Source of the DNA: Deltaproteobacteria bacterium
GTDB taxonomy: Bacteria; Myxococcota_A; UBA9160; UBA4427
DNA length: 64,000 nucleotides
Direction: 5' to 3'
Assembly: GCA_002719955.1 (NCBI GenBank)
Contig: PBFW01000071.1
Coordinates: 62,001-126,000 of the forward strand
Of the stretch, positions 17,588-27,105 are shown in pieces. The notes beneath the pieces were generated by a model. It made no database searches. It saw only the letters and a list, made by a program, of their open reading frames with translations, and was not told the DNA's origin. Within the stretch, counting starts at the first letter, position 1; each line of letters starts with the position of its first letter. The position numbers and the translations under genes were made by a program.

Positions 17588-18124
17588 ATGCCCAGATCGC
17601 TGATCGCCGAGGGCCGGGCCGAAAGGTTGGCCCTCGATTGGGTGGCGCGCGTCGATCGGGCCGTCGCCGAGGGAGAGCCGGCGTTTCCACGCTACCCCCT
17701 TTGCGCAGGCCTTCGAGTGGCGCTTTTCGAGGCGCGTCGGGCTCGCCGGGTCGTTCGCGGTCTGGAGGGGGCAGAGGGCGCGCTCGGGACCCAGGAACGG
17801 GGATTGGCGCAGGCGGCCGCGACTCGGCCGGAGGCGAATCGAAGGCGGATCTCCCGGCTCCTGGTCGTCAGCGCGGATGGGTCGGCGCGTTTCTATCGCG
17901 GCGTGGATCGACTCCGTCACCGCTACGCCGCTCGCCTCGAGGCTGTTCTGGTCGAATGCGACGAAATCGAACTGGGCGGTGCGGTTTTTGGCGACGGGTG
18001 CCGCGCGCGCGCTCTGATGATCGATCACAAGGAAGCGGTGGCGCGTTTTCTTGGCGTGCTCGATGAGAGGATCGGAGGCGCTGGCTCGCGGGAAGACGCG
18101 GCCAGCCCATCGACCGCCGACTGA
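17588..18124 (+). CDS. Hypothetical protein
   Basis: I do not recognise this 178-aa protein. It has an Arg/Ala-rich helical first half (IAEGRAERLALDWVARVDRA). The second half looks like a compact alpha/beta unit (RRISRLLVVSADGSARFYRG, AVLVECDEIELGGAVFGDG, MIDHKEAVARFLGVLDE). No signal peptide or membrane segment is visible. An upstream in-frame start at 17525 is possible. A long opposite-strand frame covers it but is Arg/Pro/Ser-rich and lacks protein-like patterns, so the plus strand is preferred. It is divergent from the broken crotonase, with about 200 bp between. Confidence 0.55.
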   Translation: MPRSLIAEGRAERLALDWVARVDRAVAEGEPAFPRYPLCAGLRVALFEARRARRVVRGLEGAEGALGTQERGLAQAAATRPEANRRRISRLLVVSADGSARFYRGVDRLRHRYAARLEAVLVECDEIELGGAVFGDGCRARALMIDHKEAVARFLGVLDERIGGAGSREDAASPSTAD

Positions 18125-18265
18125 GCGATTCGGACTTTTAAATCGAAGGGGTCGGGGGCGCGCTGCGCAGGGGATTTCAGAGTGCGCGTCCACATCGGCA
18201 AGGCACGTTCAGAACTGAAATGATTCTTTCCATTATTGCGCATAACTGCTTGAAATAATTAGAGA

Positions 18266-18281
18266 TGTTCCACGGGGAACA
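18266..18281. promoter_or_regulatory. parS-like palindrome
   Basis: The 16-mer TGTTCCACGGGGAACA differs at one central base from a perfect palindrome (TGTTCCACGTGGAACA). It matches 13 of 16 positions of the Bacillus subtilis parS consensus TGTTTCACGTGAAACA. It lies just 3' of the hybrid-kinase stop codon, next to a distinctly AT-rich stretch (18215-18262), in an otherwise intergenic spot. A ParB-binding centromere site is the obvious reading, but no parAB genes are in the window. Confidence 0.4.
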
Positions 18282-18297
18282 CGCGGTCGCCAGCGCG

Positions 18298-21200
18298 TTA
18301 GTCGGCCCTTTCCACATCCGCCTCTTCGACATCGGGTGCCGCGTCGAGGAGCACCCGAATCCGGTCGAGCACGGCGGCTCGCGTGAAGGGCTTCTCGAGG
18401 AGTTCTATGCCGCTCGAGCCGAGGCCGTGCTGAGTGAGTGTCTCGTCTGTAAAGCCCGACATGAAGAGCACGCGAATCCCTGGGCGCAGTTCGCGGGCCC
18501 GGCGGGCGATTTCGGGCCCCGCGGTCTTCGGGAGGACGACATCGCAGAGCAGAAGATCGATCGGGCCCTCGTGCCGGGCGCAGTGGCGCAGCGCCGCTGT
18601 CGCGGATTCCGCGACCAGGACCTCGTAGCCGCTATTTTCGAGGGTTCGCTGGGCGAGCCGGCGAACCGGCGGCGAGTCCTCGACGATCAAGACCGTCTCG
18701 CTTCCTCCAGCGGACCCGGTATCTTCTGCCGAACCGGCGATCTGCGCGCGCTCTTGCGTGGCCGGGAAGTAGATCGTGAAGCGCGTTCCCGCATTGGGAC
18801 TCGTCTCGACATTGATCTGGCCTTCGCCCTGGCGGACGATTTCGTAGACCGACGCCAGCCCCAGTCCGGTCCCCTGGTGAGTCGCTTTGGTCGTGAAGAA
18901 GGGCTCGAAAATTTGGGCGCGGACCTCCTCGTTCATGCCGGTGCCATTGTCCGAGACGCAGAGGAGGACGTAGTCGCCCGCCGGCAGGATCCCCGAATCC
19001 GTTCTGCGCTCCAGATCCGAGTGATCGTTGGCGGTTTCGATCTCGAGGCGCCCGCCCTTTGGCATCGCGTCCCGAGCATTCACCACCAGATTGACGATCA
19101 CCTGCTCGATCTGGCCGGGGTCCGCCATGATCGGACGCAATTCGCCGTCTTGGACCGTCACGAGTTCGATATTCTCGCCGATCAGCCGGCGCATCATGCG
19201 GTCGATGTTGGCGACCAAGAGGTTCAGGTCTACGGAGGTGGGCTGTCGGACCTGTCGGCGGCTGAAGGCCAGCAGTTGGCGCGTGAGGCTCCCCGCTCGT
19301 TCGGCCGCACGCAAGATCTCCTCGGCGTCGCGCCGAGCGATGTGGTCGTCCGGGATCTCGTCGAGCACGAGGTCGCTGTAACCGATGATCGCGGTGAGCA
19401 GATTATTGAAGTCGTGAGCGATTCCGCCGGTGAGTCGGCCGACCGCTTCCATTTTCTGGGCCTGTCTGAGCTTCAACTCACTCTCGCGGAGCGCCATCTT
19501 CGCCGCATGTGGCGCCTCGCTGTTGCGCAGCCAGATGCCGAGAAACAATTGCGACGACTCCCCTTCGCCCCTGAACAGGAAGAGCCAGGCTTCGGTGGGC
19601 AGCGGCGATGAGTCGAGGGCGTCCCGGAGTTCAAGCTCGCCGGACCAGGGCCGCGCGTCGGTGAGTTCGGGCAGGATCTCCGTGCGTAGGCGGTGCCCTT
19701 CGGCGGGCGAGAGCAATTCATCGAAGATCCGATCTCCGAGGTCGCCATCGCGTGTCGGGCCACCCTGGGAGGGTTTCTGAGAGGGATCTTCCATCCCCAA
19801 GGTCTCACGAAGTCGGCGCGTCGCCCGTTCGTTCGCAAAGATCAGGCGCATCGAATCGGGCTCGCAGATGAAGAGCAGATTCTTGCCGAGCTGAGAGAGC
19901 CGGAACAGGAGATCTTCATGGACCTCCTGGCGTCTTCGCTCGGTGACGTCCCGTGACACCATCAGCACTCGGCCGGCTCCGTCCAGTTCGTTCAATGTGG
20001 TCGCGCGGGACTCCATCCGACGCCATTTGCCATCCGCGTGGCGGATACGCGTCTCGAAGGCTGTCTCTTTCTCGCCCGCTGCGAGCTGGGCGCGGAACGC
20101 TCGATTGATTCGGAGGTCGTCGGGGTGGGTCAGACTGTCGATTTCGAACTCGCGGAACACCTCGGGGCGGTATCCGAGGATCGGCAGCACGGCCTCGGAG
20201 ACGTAGGTCACGCGGCCTTCGGAATCGACCTCGGCGAGGAGCTCGTGTGACTGGCCTGCAATGACCTCGAAACGGTCCTGAATGACCCTGATCTCTTGCT
20301 CGGAGCGTTGGCGGTCGATGGCCGCTGCGGCATGGGTCGCGAATGCGGAGAGGAGGGAGCGCGCGAGTTCCGGGGCGGCGATCGGTTGGCGGCCGAACCC
20401 ACTGATCAGGCCGATGACCGTCCCGTCCGCGCGCCGAAGCGGCATGCCCGCGTAGCTTTCGACGTCTCTGCCGACGTGGTCGGCGACGCTCGGGATTAAC
20501 TGCGCGACGCCGGAGGGGAAGATGACCGCTTCGCCCCGGGCGACCGCGGCATCCGGAAGATCGTCGAGTTCGAATCGGTCGAGGTCGAGAAAGGCGCCCT
20601 CTCGCCACGCGACGTCCACGTGCAGGGTTGTGGGTTCATCCGGATCGAGTCGGCCTAACAGGAGGAGATCGAACGCGAGTGCCTGCGCCACGATCTCGAC
20701 GTTTCTGTGAAGGCTCTCGTGGTCCTCGATCGTGATGCCCTGCGCGATCGAGCGAAAGGCGTGTTCTACTTTCTTGCGCTGGCTGACATCATTGAAGTGC
20801 ACGGCGAAATGGCGTTGCCCGCCTTCACTCTCGAATGCCTCCCAGGTCGTGTCGAACCACGCTTTCTCGCCGTCGTCGAGCGAATATTGGAAATCCATCG
20901 CGCCGGATCCGTGGTGGTCGACGCGATTCGTGTCGAACCAGATCGTCTCCAGCGCATGTCGATCGGCCTCGTTCATGCGTTTGGATATGTCTTCGAGGGC
21001 GATGCCGCGGCCGAAGATCGTCTTGAATTTCTGGTTCGAGAAGATGATGTCGCCCTTCGGCGAGACGATTGCGGCGGGACGTGATCCCGACTCGACGATT
21101 ATGCGGTAGTGATTGTCGCGCTCGCGAGCGATGGCGCGTTCCGCTGACTGCTGGGTGACATTTCTCGCGACGCAGACGATCCTCTGTCCGCCGTCTTCGG

Positions 21201-21516
21201 ATGGGAAGATTCGCACGGTCGATTCGAATTCGATGCGCAGTCCGTCGGCTCGCGGTACACGAAAATGTACGATGGGTTCGGCGCCCGTCGCGACGACTTT
21301 CTGGAATTGTGAGAGCGCGTGCGTACGATCCTCGGCGACGATCACTTCGAGAAAACTTCGACCGAGAAAGAATTCCGGTTTGCGGGCGAGAATCGGCTCG
21401 ACGGCATCGCTGACGAAGATGATGCGACCGTCGAGTCCGACTTCGACGATGACATCGGCAGCGCCCTGGAGGAGCTCCGCCCCGCGTGCATTGGGTGTGA
21501 TTCCCTGGGTCGACAT
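18298..21516 (-). CDS. Hybrid sensor histidine kinase with PAS/GAF sensor modules and receiver
   Basis: This soluble two-component kinase of about 1072 aa has these parts in order: PAS (about 12-130), PAS (130-250), GAF (260-405), PAS/PAC (410-530), a further PAS-like region (535-670), HisKA, HATPase and REC. The HisKA motif is LTGGIAHDFNNLLTAIIGYS, His about residue 700. HATPase_c has the N box NLVVNARDAMP and the G boxes DNGTGMN and HQGTGLGLASVY. The C-terminal receiver has IVEDSPPVRR, phospho-Asp in LLCDVVLP, and Lys in LLEKPFT. No membrane helix is visible, so the signal is cytoplasmic. A TTG sits directly before the ATG at 21516. No response regulator is adjacent, though the built-in REC may relay to one elsewhere. 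Confidence 0.93.
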   Translation of the reverse strand: MSTQGITPNARGAELLQGAADVIVEVGLDGRIIFVSDAVEPILARKPEFFLGRSFLEVIVAEDRTHALSQFQKVVATGAEPIVHFRVPRADGLRIEFESTVRIFPSEDGGQRIVCVARNVTQQSAERAIARERDNHYRIIVESGSRPAAIVSPKGDIIFSNQKFKTIFGRGIALEDISKRMNEADRHALETIWFDTNRVDHHGSGAMDFQYSLDDGEKAWFDTTWEAFESEGGQRHFAVHFNDVSQRKKVEHAFRSIAQGITIEDHESLHRNVEIVAQALAFDLLLLGRLDPDEPTTLHVDVAWREGAFLDLDRFELDDLPDAAVARGEAVIFPSGVAQLIPSVADHVGRDVESYAGMPLRRADGTVIGLISGFGRQPIAAPELARSLLSAFATHAAAAIDRQRSEQEIRVIQDRFEVIAGQSHELLAEVDSEGRVTYVSEAVLPILGYRPEVFREFEIDSLTHPDDLRINRAFRAQLAAGEKETAFETRIRHADGKWRRMESRATTLNELDGAGRVLMVSRDVTERRRQEVHEDLLFRLSQLGKNLLFICEPDSMRLIFANERATRRLRETLGMEDPSQKPSQGGPTRDGDLGDRIFDELLSPAEGHRLRTEILPELTDARPWSGELELRDALDSSPLPTEAWLFLFRGEGESSQLFLGIWLRNSEAPHAAKMALRESELKLRQAQKMEAVGRLTGGIAHDFNNLLTAIIGYSDLVLDEIPDDHIARRDAEEILRAAERAGSLTRQLLAFSRRQVRQPTSVDLNLLVANIDRMMRRLIGENIELVTVQDGELRPIMADPGQIEQVIVNLVVNARDAMPKGGRLEIETANDHSDLERRTDSGILPAGDYVLLCVSDNGTGMNEEVRAQIFEPFFTTKATHQGTGLGLASVYEIVRQGEGQINVETSPNAGTRFTIYFPATQERAQIAGSAEDTGSAGGSETVLIVEDSPPVRRLAQRTLENSGYEVLVAESATAALRHCARHEGPIDLLLCDVVLPKTAGPEIARRARELRPGIRVLFMSGFTDETLTQHGLGSSGIELLEKPFTRAAVLDRIRVLLDAAPDVEEADVERAD

Positions 21517-21680
21517 CAAGTCTTTTTAGATTTCGCTCGGGGGAAAAGGACTAGGCTATCTCCGGTGCACAGCAGTGTGGAGCGTATCCGGGACTGACTC
21601 CGAAGACCACAAAAAATTCAGCTTCTTGGCGCGTTTGGACCCGGGATCCGGGTGGTGTGTTTCAGTTTGCACTGAATGGG

Positions 21681-22427
21681 TCAGTAGACACCCAACATGC
21701 GACCGGACAGTGCGATGACGGCGAGAACGAGGACGGGTCGAATCAGCCGCTCGCCGCCTCGGATCGTGGCTCGGGCGCCCAGTTCACCACCCATTGCAAA
21801 GCCGACGACGAGCGCCGAGGCGAGCTTCCAGTCGACCTGCCCGTGGGCGATGAAGACGGGGACGGCGACTAGCGTGAGGGCGCCGACGATGACGACCTTG
21901 ATCGAATTGGCACGCACTAGGTCGAGTCCGCTGCGGGCGAGGGCGGCGATGAGAAAGAGCCCAACGCCCGCCTGGAGCGCCCCGCCGTAGAGCCCAATGC
22001 CGAAGAAGGTCAGCGCGTTCATGAGGCGCGATCGAGGTGCCGCGGTCTGCTTCTCGTTTCCCGCTCGGGATCCACGGAGCATGGGGTAGAGGAGGCCGAT
22101 CATGGCGACGCCGAAGACCTGCCGGTAGAGGTCGGCGGAGATTTGCGAGGCGATCGACGCTCCGACGACCGACCCGAGCAATACCGGGAGCAGCACGGGT
22201 GCGGCGCCACGTAGTCCGTCGAGTCCCTCGCGCCGGAAGCGCCAGGTGGAGACAAGATTCTGAAAGAGCACGCCGATTCGGTTGGTGCCGTTCGCGGTTG
22301 TGGCGGGAAGGCCGATCAGGACGAGCAGTGGCATGGTGATCAGCGAACCGCCGCCGGCGAGCGTGTTGATCACTCCGGCGACCAGGCCGCCACCGGCGAG
22401 CAGGATCCACGTCGTCCATTCGTCCAT
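21681..22427 (-). CDS. Sulfite exporter TauE/SafE family permease
   Basis: This membrane protein of 248 aa belongs to the TauE/SafE family, which exports sulfite or organosulfur anions in characterised members; the substrate here is not known. It opens MDEWTTWILLAGGG and has the family signature GVINTLAGGGSLITMPLL in the first helices. The second repeat is LFFGIGLYGG-like (TFFGIGLYGGALQAGVGLF). About eight hydrophobic helices are visible. A much longer frame upstream runs antisense into the S9 peptidase and is not coding; the ATG at 22427 gives normal length. It is divergent from the S9 peptidase. Confidence 0.9.
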   Translation of the reverse strand: MDEWTTWILLAGGGLVAGVINTLAGGGSLITMPLLVLIGLPATTANGTNRIGVLFQNLVSTWRFRREGLDGLRGAAPVLLPVLLGSVVGASIASQISADLYRQVFGVAMIGLLYPMLRGSRAGNEKQTAAPRSRLMNALTFFGIGLYGGALQAGVGLFLIAALARSGLDLVRANSIKVVIVGALTLVAVPVFIAHGQVDWKLASALVVGFAMGGELGARATIRGGERLIRPVLVLAVIALSGRMLGVY

Positions 22428-22548
22428 CGAAATCCTCGTTGTCCCTCGCCCGCGCCGGCTCGCCACCGGGTGCCCAAGCATGCACACTCCGATGTCGCCG
22501 TGCCAGCCATCGGGTTTGGCTCGAAACCGGGCGAAGAGGAGGGGCCGC

Positions 22549-24537
22549 TTGACGGAGATCAGGTCGTGCGGGAGTTGGGAATCACCGATCGGATCCGCGG
22601 ATCTCGTGCGGGGGGCGCTTCGTTTGTCCGCACCGAGAATCGAGTGCGGCCAGCTCTTCTGGCTCGAGGGGCGACCGAGTGAGGGCGGGCGGCAGGTCGT
22701 TCTTTGCGCGCAATTGCCCGAAACGGCGACCGCCGGCGCTATCGCCGCCGCGGGCGCCGATGCACGGGAGGCGACTCCCGCCGGCGTCAACGTGCGCACG
22801 CGGGTGCATGAGTACGGGGGCGGGGAATACACGGTCTGGCGGGATCGGATCTTCTTCGTCGACGATGCCGATGGCCGGATCTATGCGGGCGATGTGGCGG
22901 GCAGGGCTCTGCCGATCACGCGGCTGGGATCGCAACATGCGGATCTGGTCATTTCCCCGGATGGGCGCTGGCTCTTCGCGATCGAGGAACGACCGCGTGA
23001 TGGCTTGGAGCCCGAGAATCGCCTGATCGCGATCCGCCTGCGTGACAGCCCTACCAAGGCATCGGGGGTCGAGGCCATGGGGACGCCCCTCGTCGTGGCC
23101 TCGGGCCACGACTTCTACGCCTCTCCCACGATCGCACCGGGTGGGGATCGCATCGCCTTTCTAGCCTGGGACCACCCGAACATGCCTTGGAACGGGACCG
23201 TGCTCGAAGTCGTCGAGTGGGGCGACCGCGGGCCCGCAAGCCAGGCGCGGAAGGTGGCGGGGAGTTCGACAGAATCTCTTTTCCAGCCTCGTTTTTCCAC
23301 GGACGGGGCGCTCTTCTTCGTGAGCGATCGCTCGGGTTGGTGGAATCTGATGAGGTTGGCGGGAGGCGAGCCCGTTGCCCTGCATTCCCATCACGCGGAG
23401 ATCGGTCGCCCCCAGTGGGTTTTCGGTCAATCCAGCTGGTCCTTTCTCGACGCCCGGACCGTATTGGCGAGTGCGACGGTCGAGGGATCCGATGCGCTCG
23501 TCCGGATCGATCTCGAGAATGGCTCTTCTCATGAGCTTTCGACGGGTTTCAGGGCGATCGCAGGCGTCCAGAGCGCGGAGGGCTGGGCGACCTGCATCGC
23601 GGGTTCCGCAGACGCGGTCTCGGCGCTCTTCGCCTGGCGGCTCGAAACGGATGCGCCCCTTCCGGTGCGCCGAAGCGCGACCTTCGAGATCCCCGAGGAC
23701 GCGATCAGTGTCGGCAGGGCGCGCGCGTTCGTGTCCGCAGAGGGTCGCGGGGCTCACGCCTTCATCTATCTGCCGCGCTCCGGCGACCAGTCGGTTCGCT
23801 CCGGGGAGCGTCCACCGCTGCTGGTCAAGAGTCACGGGGGGCCCACCTCGGCGACGAGTTCCGCCCTCGATCCACGAATTCAATTCTGGACCAGTCGCGG
23901 CTTCGCGGTCGCCGATGTCAACTACGGCGGCTCGACGGGCTACGGTCGAAGCTATCGCGACCTTCTCGAGCATCGTTGGGGCATCGTCGATGTCGAGGAT
24001 TGTGTGGCGGTGGCGCGGACGCTCGCCCAGGAAGGGGAGGTGGACGGGACGCGGCTCGCGATCAGTGGCGGCAGCGCGGGTGGCTATACGACGCTCTGCG
24101 CCCTGACCTTTCATCAGGCTTTTGCGGCCGGTGCAAGTCATTATGGAATCGGAGATCTCGAGGCGCTCGCGCGAGACACCCACAAATTCGAGTCGCGATA
24201 TACGGATTGGCTCGTGGGGCCTTTGCCGGAGGCGCGTGATCGTTACCTCGAACGCTCACCGATCCACCACCCCGACCGGCTCGGCTGCCCGATGATCTTT
24301 TTCCAGGGACTCGAAGACAAGGTGGTGCCCCCCAGTCAAGCGCAGGCGATGGTCGAGGTGCTCGCTCGGCGCGGGATCGCCCACGCCTATGTTCCCTTCG
24401 AGGGGGAGCAGCACGGTTTTCGGCGGGCCGAGAATATTCGCACGGCCTTAGACGGGGAACTCTATTTCTATTCGCAGGTATTTGGTTTCGATGCGCCGCA
24501 GCCGCAGGGGGTGAACGTCGTGGCGGCCGAAGCGTGA
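22549..24537 (+). CDS. S9 family prolyl oligopeptidase-like serine peptidase
   Basis: The protein is 662 aa. The N-terminal part is a beta-propeller-like region (GGGEYTVWRDRIFFVDDADG and WDHPNMPWNGT motifs of the S9C/acylaminoacyl-peptidase type). The C-terminal part is an alpha/beta-hydrolase with the Ser nucleophile in ISGGSAGGYTT, the Asp in FQGLEDKVVPP and the His in GEQHGFRRAEN. No signal peptide is visible, so it is likely cytoplasmic and acts on small peptides. The start is TTG at 22549, supported by a strong GAGGAGGGG site at 22535-22544. The frame continues upstream antisense to the permease, but homologous-looking sequence begins only here (CGSWESPIGSADLV). It overlaps the next gene. 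Confidence 0.9.
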   Translation: MTEIRSCGSWESPIGSADLVRGALRLSAPRIECGQLFWLEGRPSEGGRQVVLCAQLPETATAGAIAAAGADAREATPAGVNVRTRVHEYGGGEYTVWRDRIFFVDDADGRIYAGDVAGRALPITRLGSQHADLVISPDGRWLFAIEERPRDGLEPENRLIAIRLRDSPTKASGVEAMGTPLVVASGHDFYASPTIAPGGDRIAFLAWDHPNMPWNGTVLEVVEWGDRGPASQARKVAGSSTESLFQPRFSTDGALFFVSDRSGWWNLMRLAGGEPVALHSHHAEIGRPQWVFGQSSWSFLDARTVLASATVEGSDALVRIDLENGSSHELSTGFRAIAGVQSAEGWATCIAGSADAVSALFAWRLETDAPLPVRRSATFEIPEDAISVGRARAFVSAEGRGAHAFIYLPRSGDQSVRSGERPPLLVKSHGGPTSATSSALDPRIQFWTSRGFAVADVNYGGSTGYGRSYRDLLEHRWGIVDVEDCVAVARTLAQEGEVDGTRLAISGGSAGGYTTLCALTFHQAFAAGASHYGIGDLEALARDTHKFESRYTDWLVGPLPEARDRYLERSPIHHPDRLGCPMIFFQGLEDKVVPPSQAQAMVEVLARRGIAHAYVPFEGEQHGFRRAENIRTALDGELYFYSQVFGFDAPQPQGVNVVAAEA

Positions 24538-25538
24538 TGATCGCCCGGCGGCTGATCGGTCCTCAGATCGCGATCGGACTCCTGGCGGGCTGCGTCTCCC
24601 CCGTCGCCGGTTGGGATGTCGCTGCCCTTCTCGAGGCCGAACCACAGCTCGCGGCCATCGCCGGCCAGCGAATCGGAGACATGACGCCACATCCGGCGCT
24701 CGCCGAGGGGCGTCTCCTGCTGGTCGCGTGCCGCTACGCCGGTCACCGGCCGGTGACCGTTTCTGGCAGCGGCCCGGGCTGGCCGCCCGAGTGGGGGGCG
24801 CTCGCGGTCGATGCGGTCGATCACGCCTTGTCCCGCATCGAGTTGACCCTGCTGCCCGCGGACGTCGCCCTGGCCACCTCTGGTCGTAGGATCGAGATCG
24901 TATCGATCGAGGACCTGGATGCGGAGGCGCCGAGCGGGATGGGGGACACGCTCACGGAGTGTGACGTGTCGGAAACCCGGGATTCTCGTTCGCCCATCCG
25001 CGGTTGGCTCCTGAGATCCGAAATTCGCATTCGTCGTGCGATGCGGGACAACGCGGGGCGCGATCGTTTCGCAAGCGACGCGGAGTGGGTCGGTGCGTTG
25101 ATGCACGAACTGGGGCACGCGCTGGGTTTCGTCGGGCATGCCGCGGTCGGCGACTCCCTGGTTTATCTCGAGGAAAGCCGATTGCGGGCGCTGGGGCGCA
25201 GGGCGCTCACCGGGCGGCCGGTGCCGGCGCCGAATCTGACGGCGCTCTACAGCCTGGCGCCGGGGCGGGTCCTGGGAGCGGTCGAGGCTTCGGCGAAGAG
25301 TCGGATCTGGATCGAGGCGGTCGCTACGCTCATTGCAGAACGAAATCTGCGCCTGGGACCCGCGGTGGGCCCGATCGCGAGTACGGGGGACCGCGAGGCG
25401 AGGCTCGTCTGGCGGTGGGCCGGCGGGATCGTCGCCGAGTTGCGATTTCCGTTCTGGCGTCGAGAGATTCGAAATGGCCAGGCGATCACGGTCGTGCCGG
25501 GCGAAAGGACGCTTCGTTCCCTCGAGCCGTCGTTCTAG
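24537..25538 (+). CDS. Putative zinc metalloprotease lipoprotein
   Basis: The protein is about 333 aa with an N-terminal lipoprotein signal (IAIGLLAGC, Cys near residue 20), so it is likely anchored to a membrane facing the periplasm. The middle has a metzincin-like zinc site HELGHALGFVGHA (HExxHxxGxxH, about residues 196-208). The flanking sequence is not familiar. The start ATG overlaps the TGA of the S9 peptidase (tgatg), and an in-frame GTG lies one codon earlier; translational coupling of two peptidases is likely. The C-terminal third, with WRWAGGIVAELRFPFWRRE, has no obvious motif. Substrate unknown. Confidence 0.7.
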   Translation: MIARRLIGPQIAIGLLAGCVSPVAGWDVAALLEAEPQLAAIAGQRIGDMTPHPALAEGRLLLVACRYAGHRPVTVSGSGPGWPPEWGALAVDAVDHALSRIELTLLPADVALATSGRRIEIVSIEDLDAEAPSGMGDTLTECDVSETRDSRSPIRGWLLRSEIRIRRAMRDNAGRDRFASDAEWVGALMHELGHALGFVGHAAVGDSLVYLEESRLRALGRRALTGRPVPAPNLTALYSLAPGRVLGAVEASAKSRIWIEAVATLIAERNLRLGPAVGPIASTGDREARLVWRWAGGIVAELRFPFWRREIRNGQAITVVPGERTLRSLEPSF

Positions 25539-25550
25539 GCGCCGCCCCCG

Positions 25551-27050
25551 TTACTCCTCCACGGAGGGGTCGATTGCGCGCGCCCTGGCGATCAGCTCGT
25601 CGGCGCGCGCGCTTTCGCCGTCGGCTTGCAAGACGAGGCCGAGGCGCAAATGGATCACCGCATCCTCCGGAGCCCGGCCCAAGGCGATCTCGAGGTGGTG
25701 AGCCGCGCGGCCCCGATCGCATCGGGGCTGTTTGTAGAGCGTCCATCCGTACTCCGCCTGGTAGGCGGGTTCCTCGGGCCACAGATCGACGGCATGCTCG
25801 AAATATTCTCGGGCCCCGTCGAAATTGCCCATTTTGGCGAGGATCTCCCCCTTGCGGTAAGAGGTTTCGGCCTGGGCGAGGCGTGCTGTATCGATCTCGG
25901 GTTCATCGCTGCCTCCGGAATCGTGTGCGGCCTTCTTGCCGGGGTCGGAGAGCGTTTCGAAGGCCTCGGTGATTCGGGCGAAGACCTGCGCGGCGGGCTC
26001 TTTCAGCTCGTCGAGGCCCAGACGCGCGAGGGCGTCCGGGTGGTATTTCTTGGCGGCCTTGAAATAGGCCCTCTTGAAATGGGTCGGCCCCGCATCTTCC
26101 GCGAGTCCGAGGGCGCTGTAGTGATCGAGGTCAGAAAGGCTCCCGAGGAGGGTTTCGATCTCCTCACGAAGCGCATCGGCTTTGGCTGAGCTGGTCGAGG
26201 GCCCGGTGCGGCTGCTTGCCGCCTCGGTATCGGGCAAGTTCCGTTTCGCGTCCGTCGCGTCGATTCTTACCTGGACATCGAACTCGAGCGCCGCCACTTC
26301 CGTTTTTTTCCGGGCGCCACCCTCTTTTAGCCGGAGCACACCGGTGTGCAAGACAGTCCAGAGCGTGGCGGCGGCCAGCGGATCACCAGCGCATGCGCCC
26401 AGCACCTGGCCCAGGGGCGCACGGCCGTCGAGCCGTTCGATCGCGCGGGCCGCATGCCCCCCGGTTCGCGCAAGCTTTTGCGCGACCTTCCGAAAACCGG
26501 GAGGGATGTCCCCGAAGATGTCCTGGACGGCAACGATCGATTCGAAGAGGCGCTCCGTCCCCCACCGGTGCGGTAGTTGTTCCTGGAAGAGAACGAGGAC
26601 GTCGTGGGGTTTCGCCGAGGGGTTCTCCACGGGGAGTTCATCGCTCCAGCGGTAGAAGCCCGCCTGCCATCCAAAGGTTTCGGCGATTCGATTGCGGGCT
26701 TCGAGGCGCATGGCCCGGTAGAGGACCTGCGAGTCGAGGAGTTTCAGGGCGAGCACGGCTGAGGCCTGTGGGCATCCGCGCTGCGAGGCCGTGCGTTCGA
26801 CGGTGAGTCTTTTGCTGGCGTCGATCAGCTTCGCGTCTTCCAGCGAGCGTGCAAAGGTGTCTTCGGCGTTGCCCGTCTCGACCGAGACCGGTGCGCCCCG
26901 ACGAACCTCCAGGCTGCGTTCGCACTTTCCGTGGGAGATCTGAAGCTGGCCGCTGCGCTGCTCGCGCCAGGCTTGGGCGAGGAGCAGAGGGACGTTGATG
27001 GATTCGAGGGAACCCTCGTCCGGTGCGTCGATCATGATCGTGTTCGACAT
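25551..27050 (-). CDS. DUF4388 (PATAN-like), J-domain and TPR protein
   Basis: The protein is 499 aa. The N-terminal region (about 10-140) matches DUF4388/PATAN-type modules of deltaproteobacterial signalling proteins (INVPLLLAQAWREQRSGQLQ). A second helical region with winged-helix character follows (GTERLFESIVAVQDIF and DGRAPLGQVLGACAGD). A J-domain begins near residue 307 with the diagnostic HPD at about 337 (AAKKYHPDALARLG). TPR-like repeats fill 395-495. J-domains recruit DnaK; TPRs bind partners. The ATG at 27050 is chosen over an upstream frame that is antisense to the next gene. It is the last gene of a four-gene leftward block of regulators. No catalytic domain is evident. Confidence 0.8.
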   Translation of the reverse strand: MSNTIMIDAPDEGSLESINVPLLLAQAWREQRSGQLQISHGKCERSLEVRRGAPVSVETGNAEDTFARSLEDAKLIDASKRLTVERTASQRGCPQASAVLALKLLDSQVLYRAMRLEARNRIAETFGWQAGFYRWSDELPVENPSAKPHDVLVLFQEQLPHRWGTERLFESIVAVQDIFGDIPPGFRKVAQKLARTGGHAARAIERLDGRAPLGQVLGACAGDPLAAATLWTVLHTGVLRLKEGGARKKTEVAALEFDVQVRIDATDAKRNLPDTEAASSRTGPSTSSAKADALREEIETLLGSLSDLDHYSALGLAEDAGPTHFKRAYFKAAKKYHPDALARLGLDELKEPAAQVFARITEAFETLSDPGKKAAHDSGGSDEPEIDTARLAQAETSYRKGEILAKMGNFDGAREYFEHAVDLWPEEPAYQAEYGWTLYKQPRCDRGRAAHHLEIALGRAPEDAVIHLRLGLVLQADGESARADELIARARAIDPSVEE

Positions 27051-27105
27051 GGGCGAGGCCTCATTGGCGCGCTGGCGACCCGGTCGGGCCAGCCTCGTGT
27101 GGTTC

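Noticed and set aside
17330..18193. 287-codon minus frame opposite the hypothetical gene at 17588
   Set aside because: Longer than the plus-strand frame but of shadow-like composition; the plus strand has protein-like segments. Not fully excluded.
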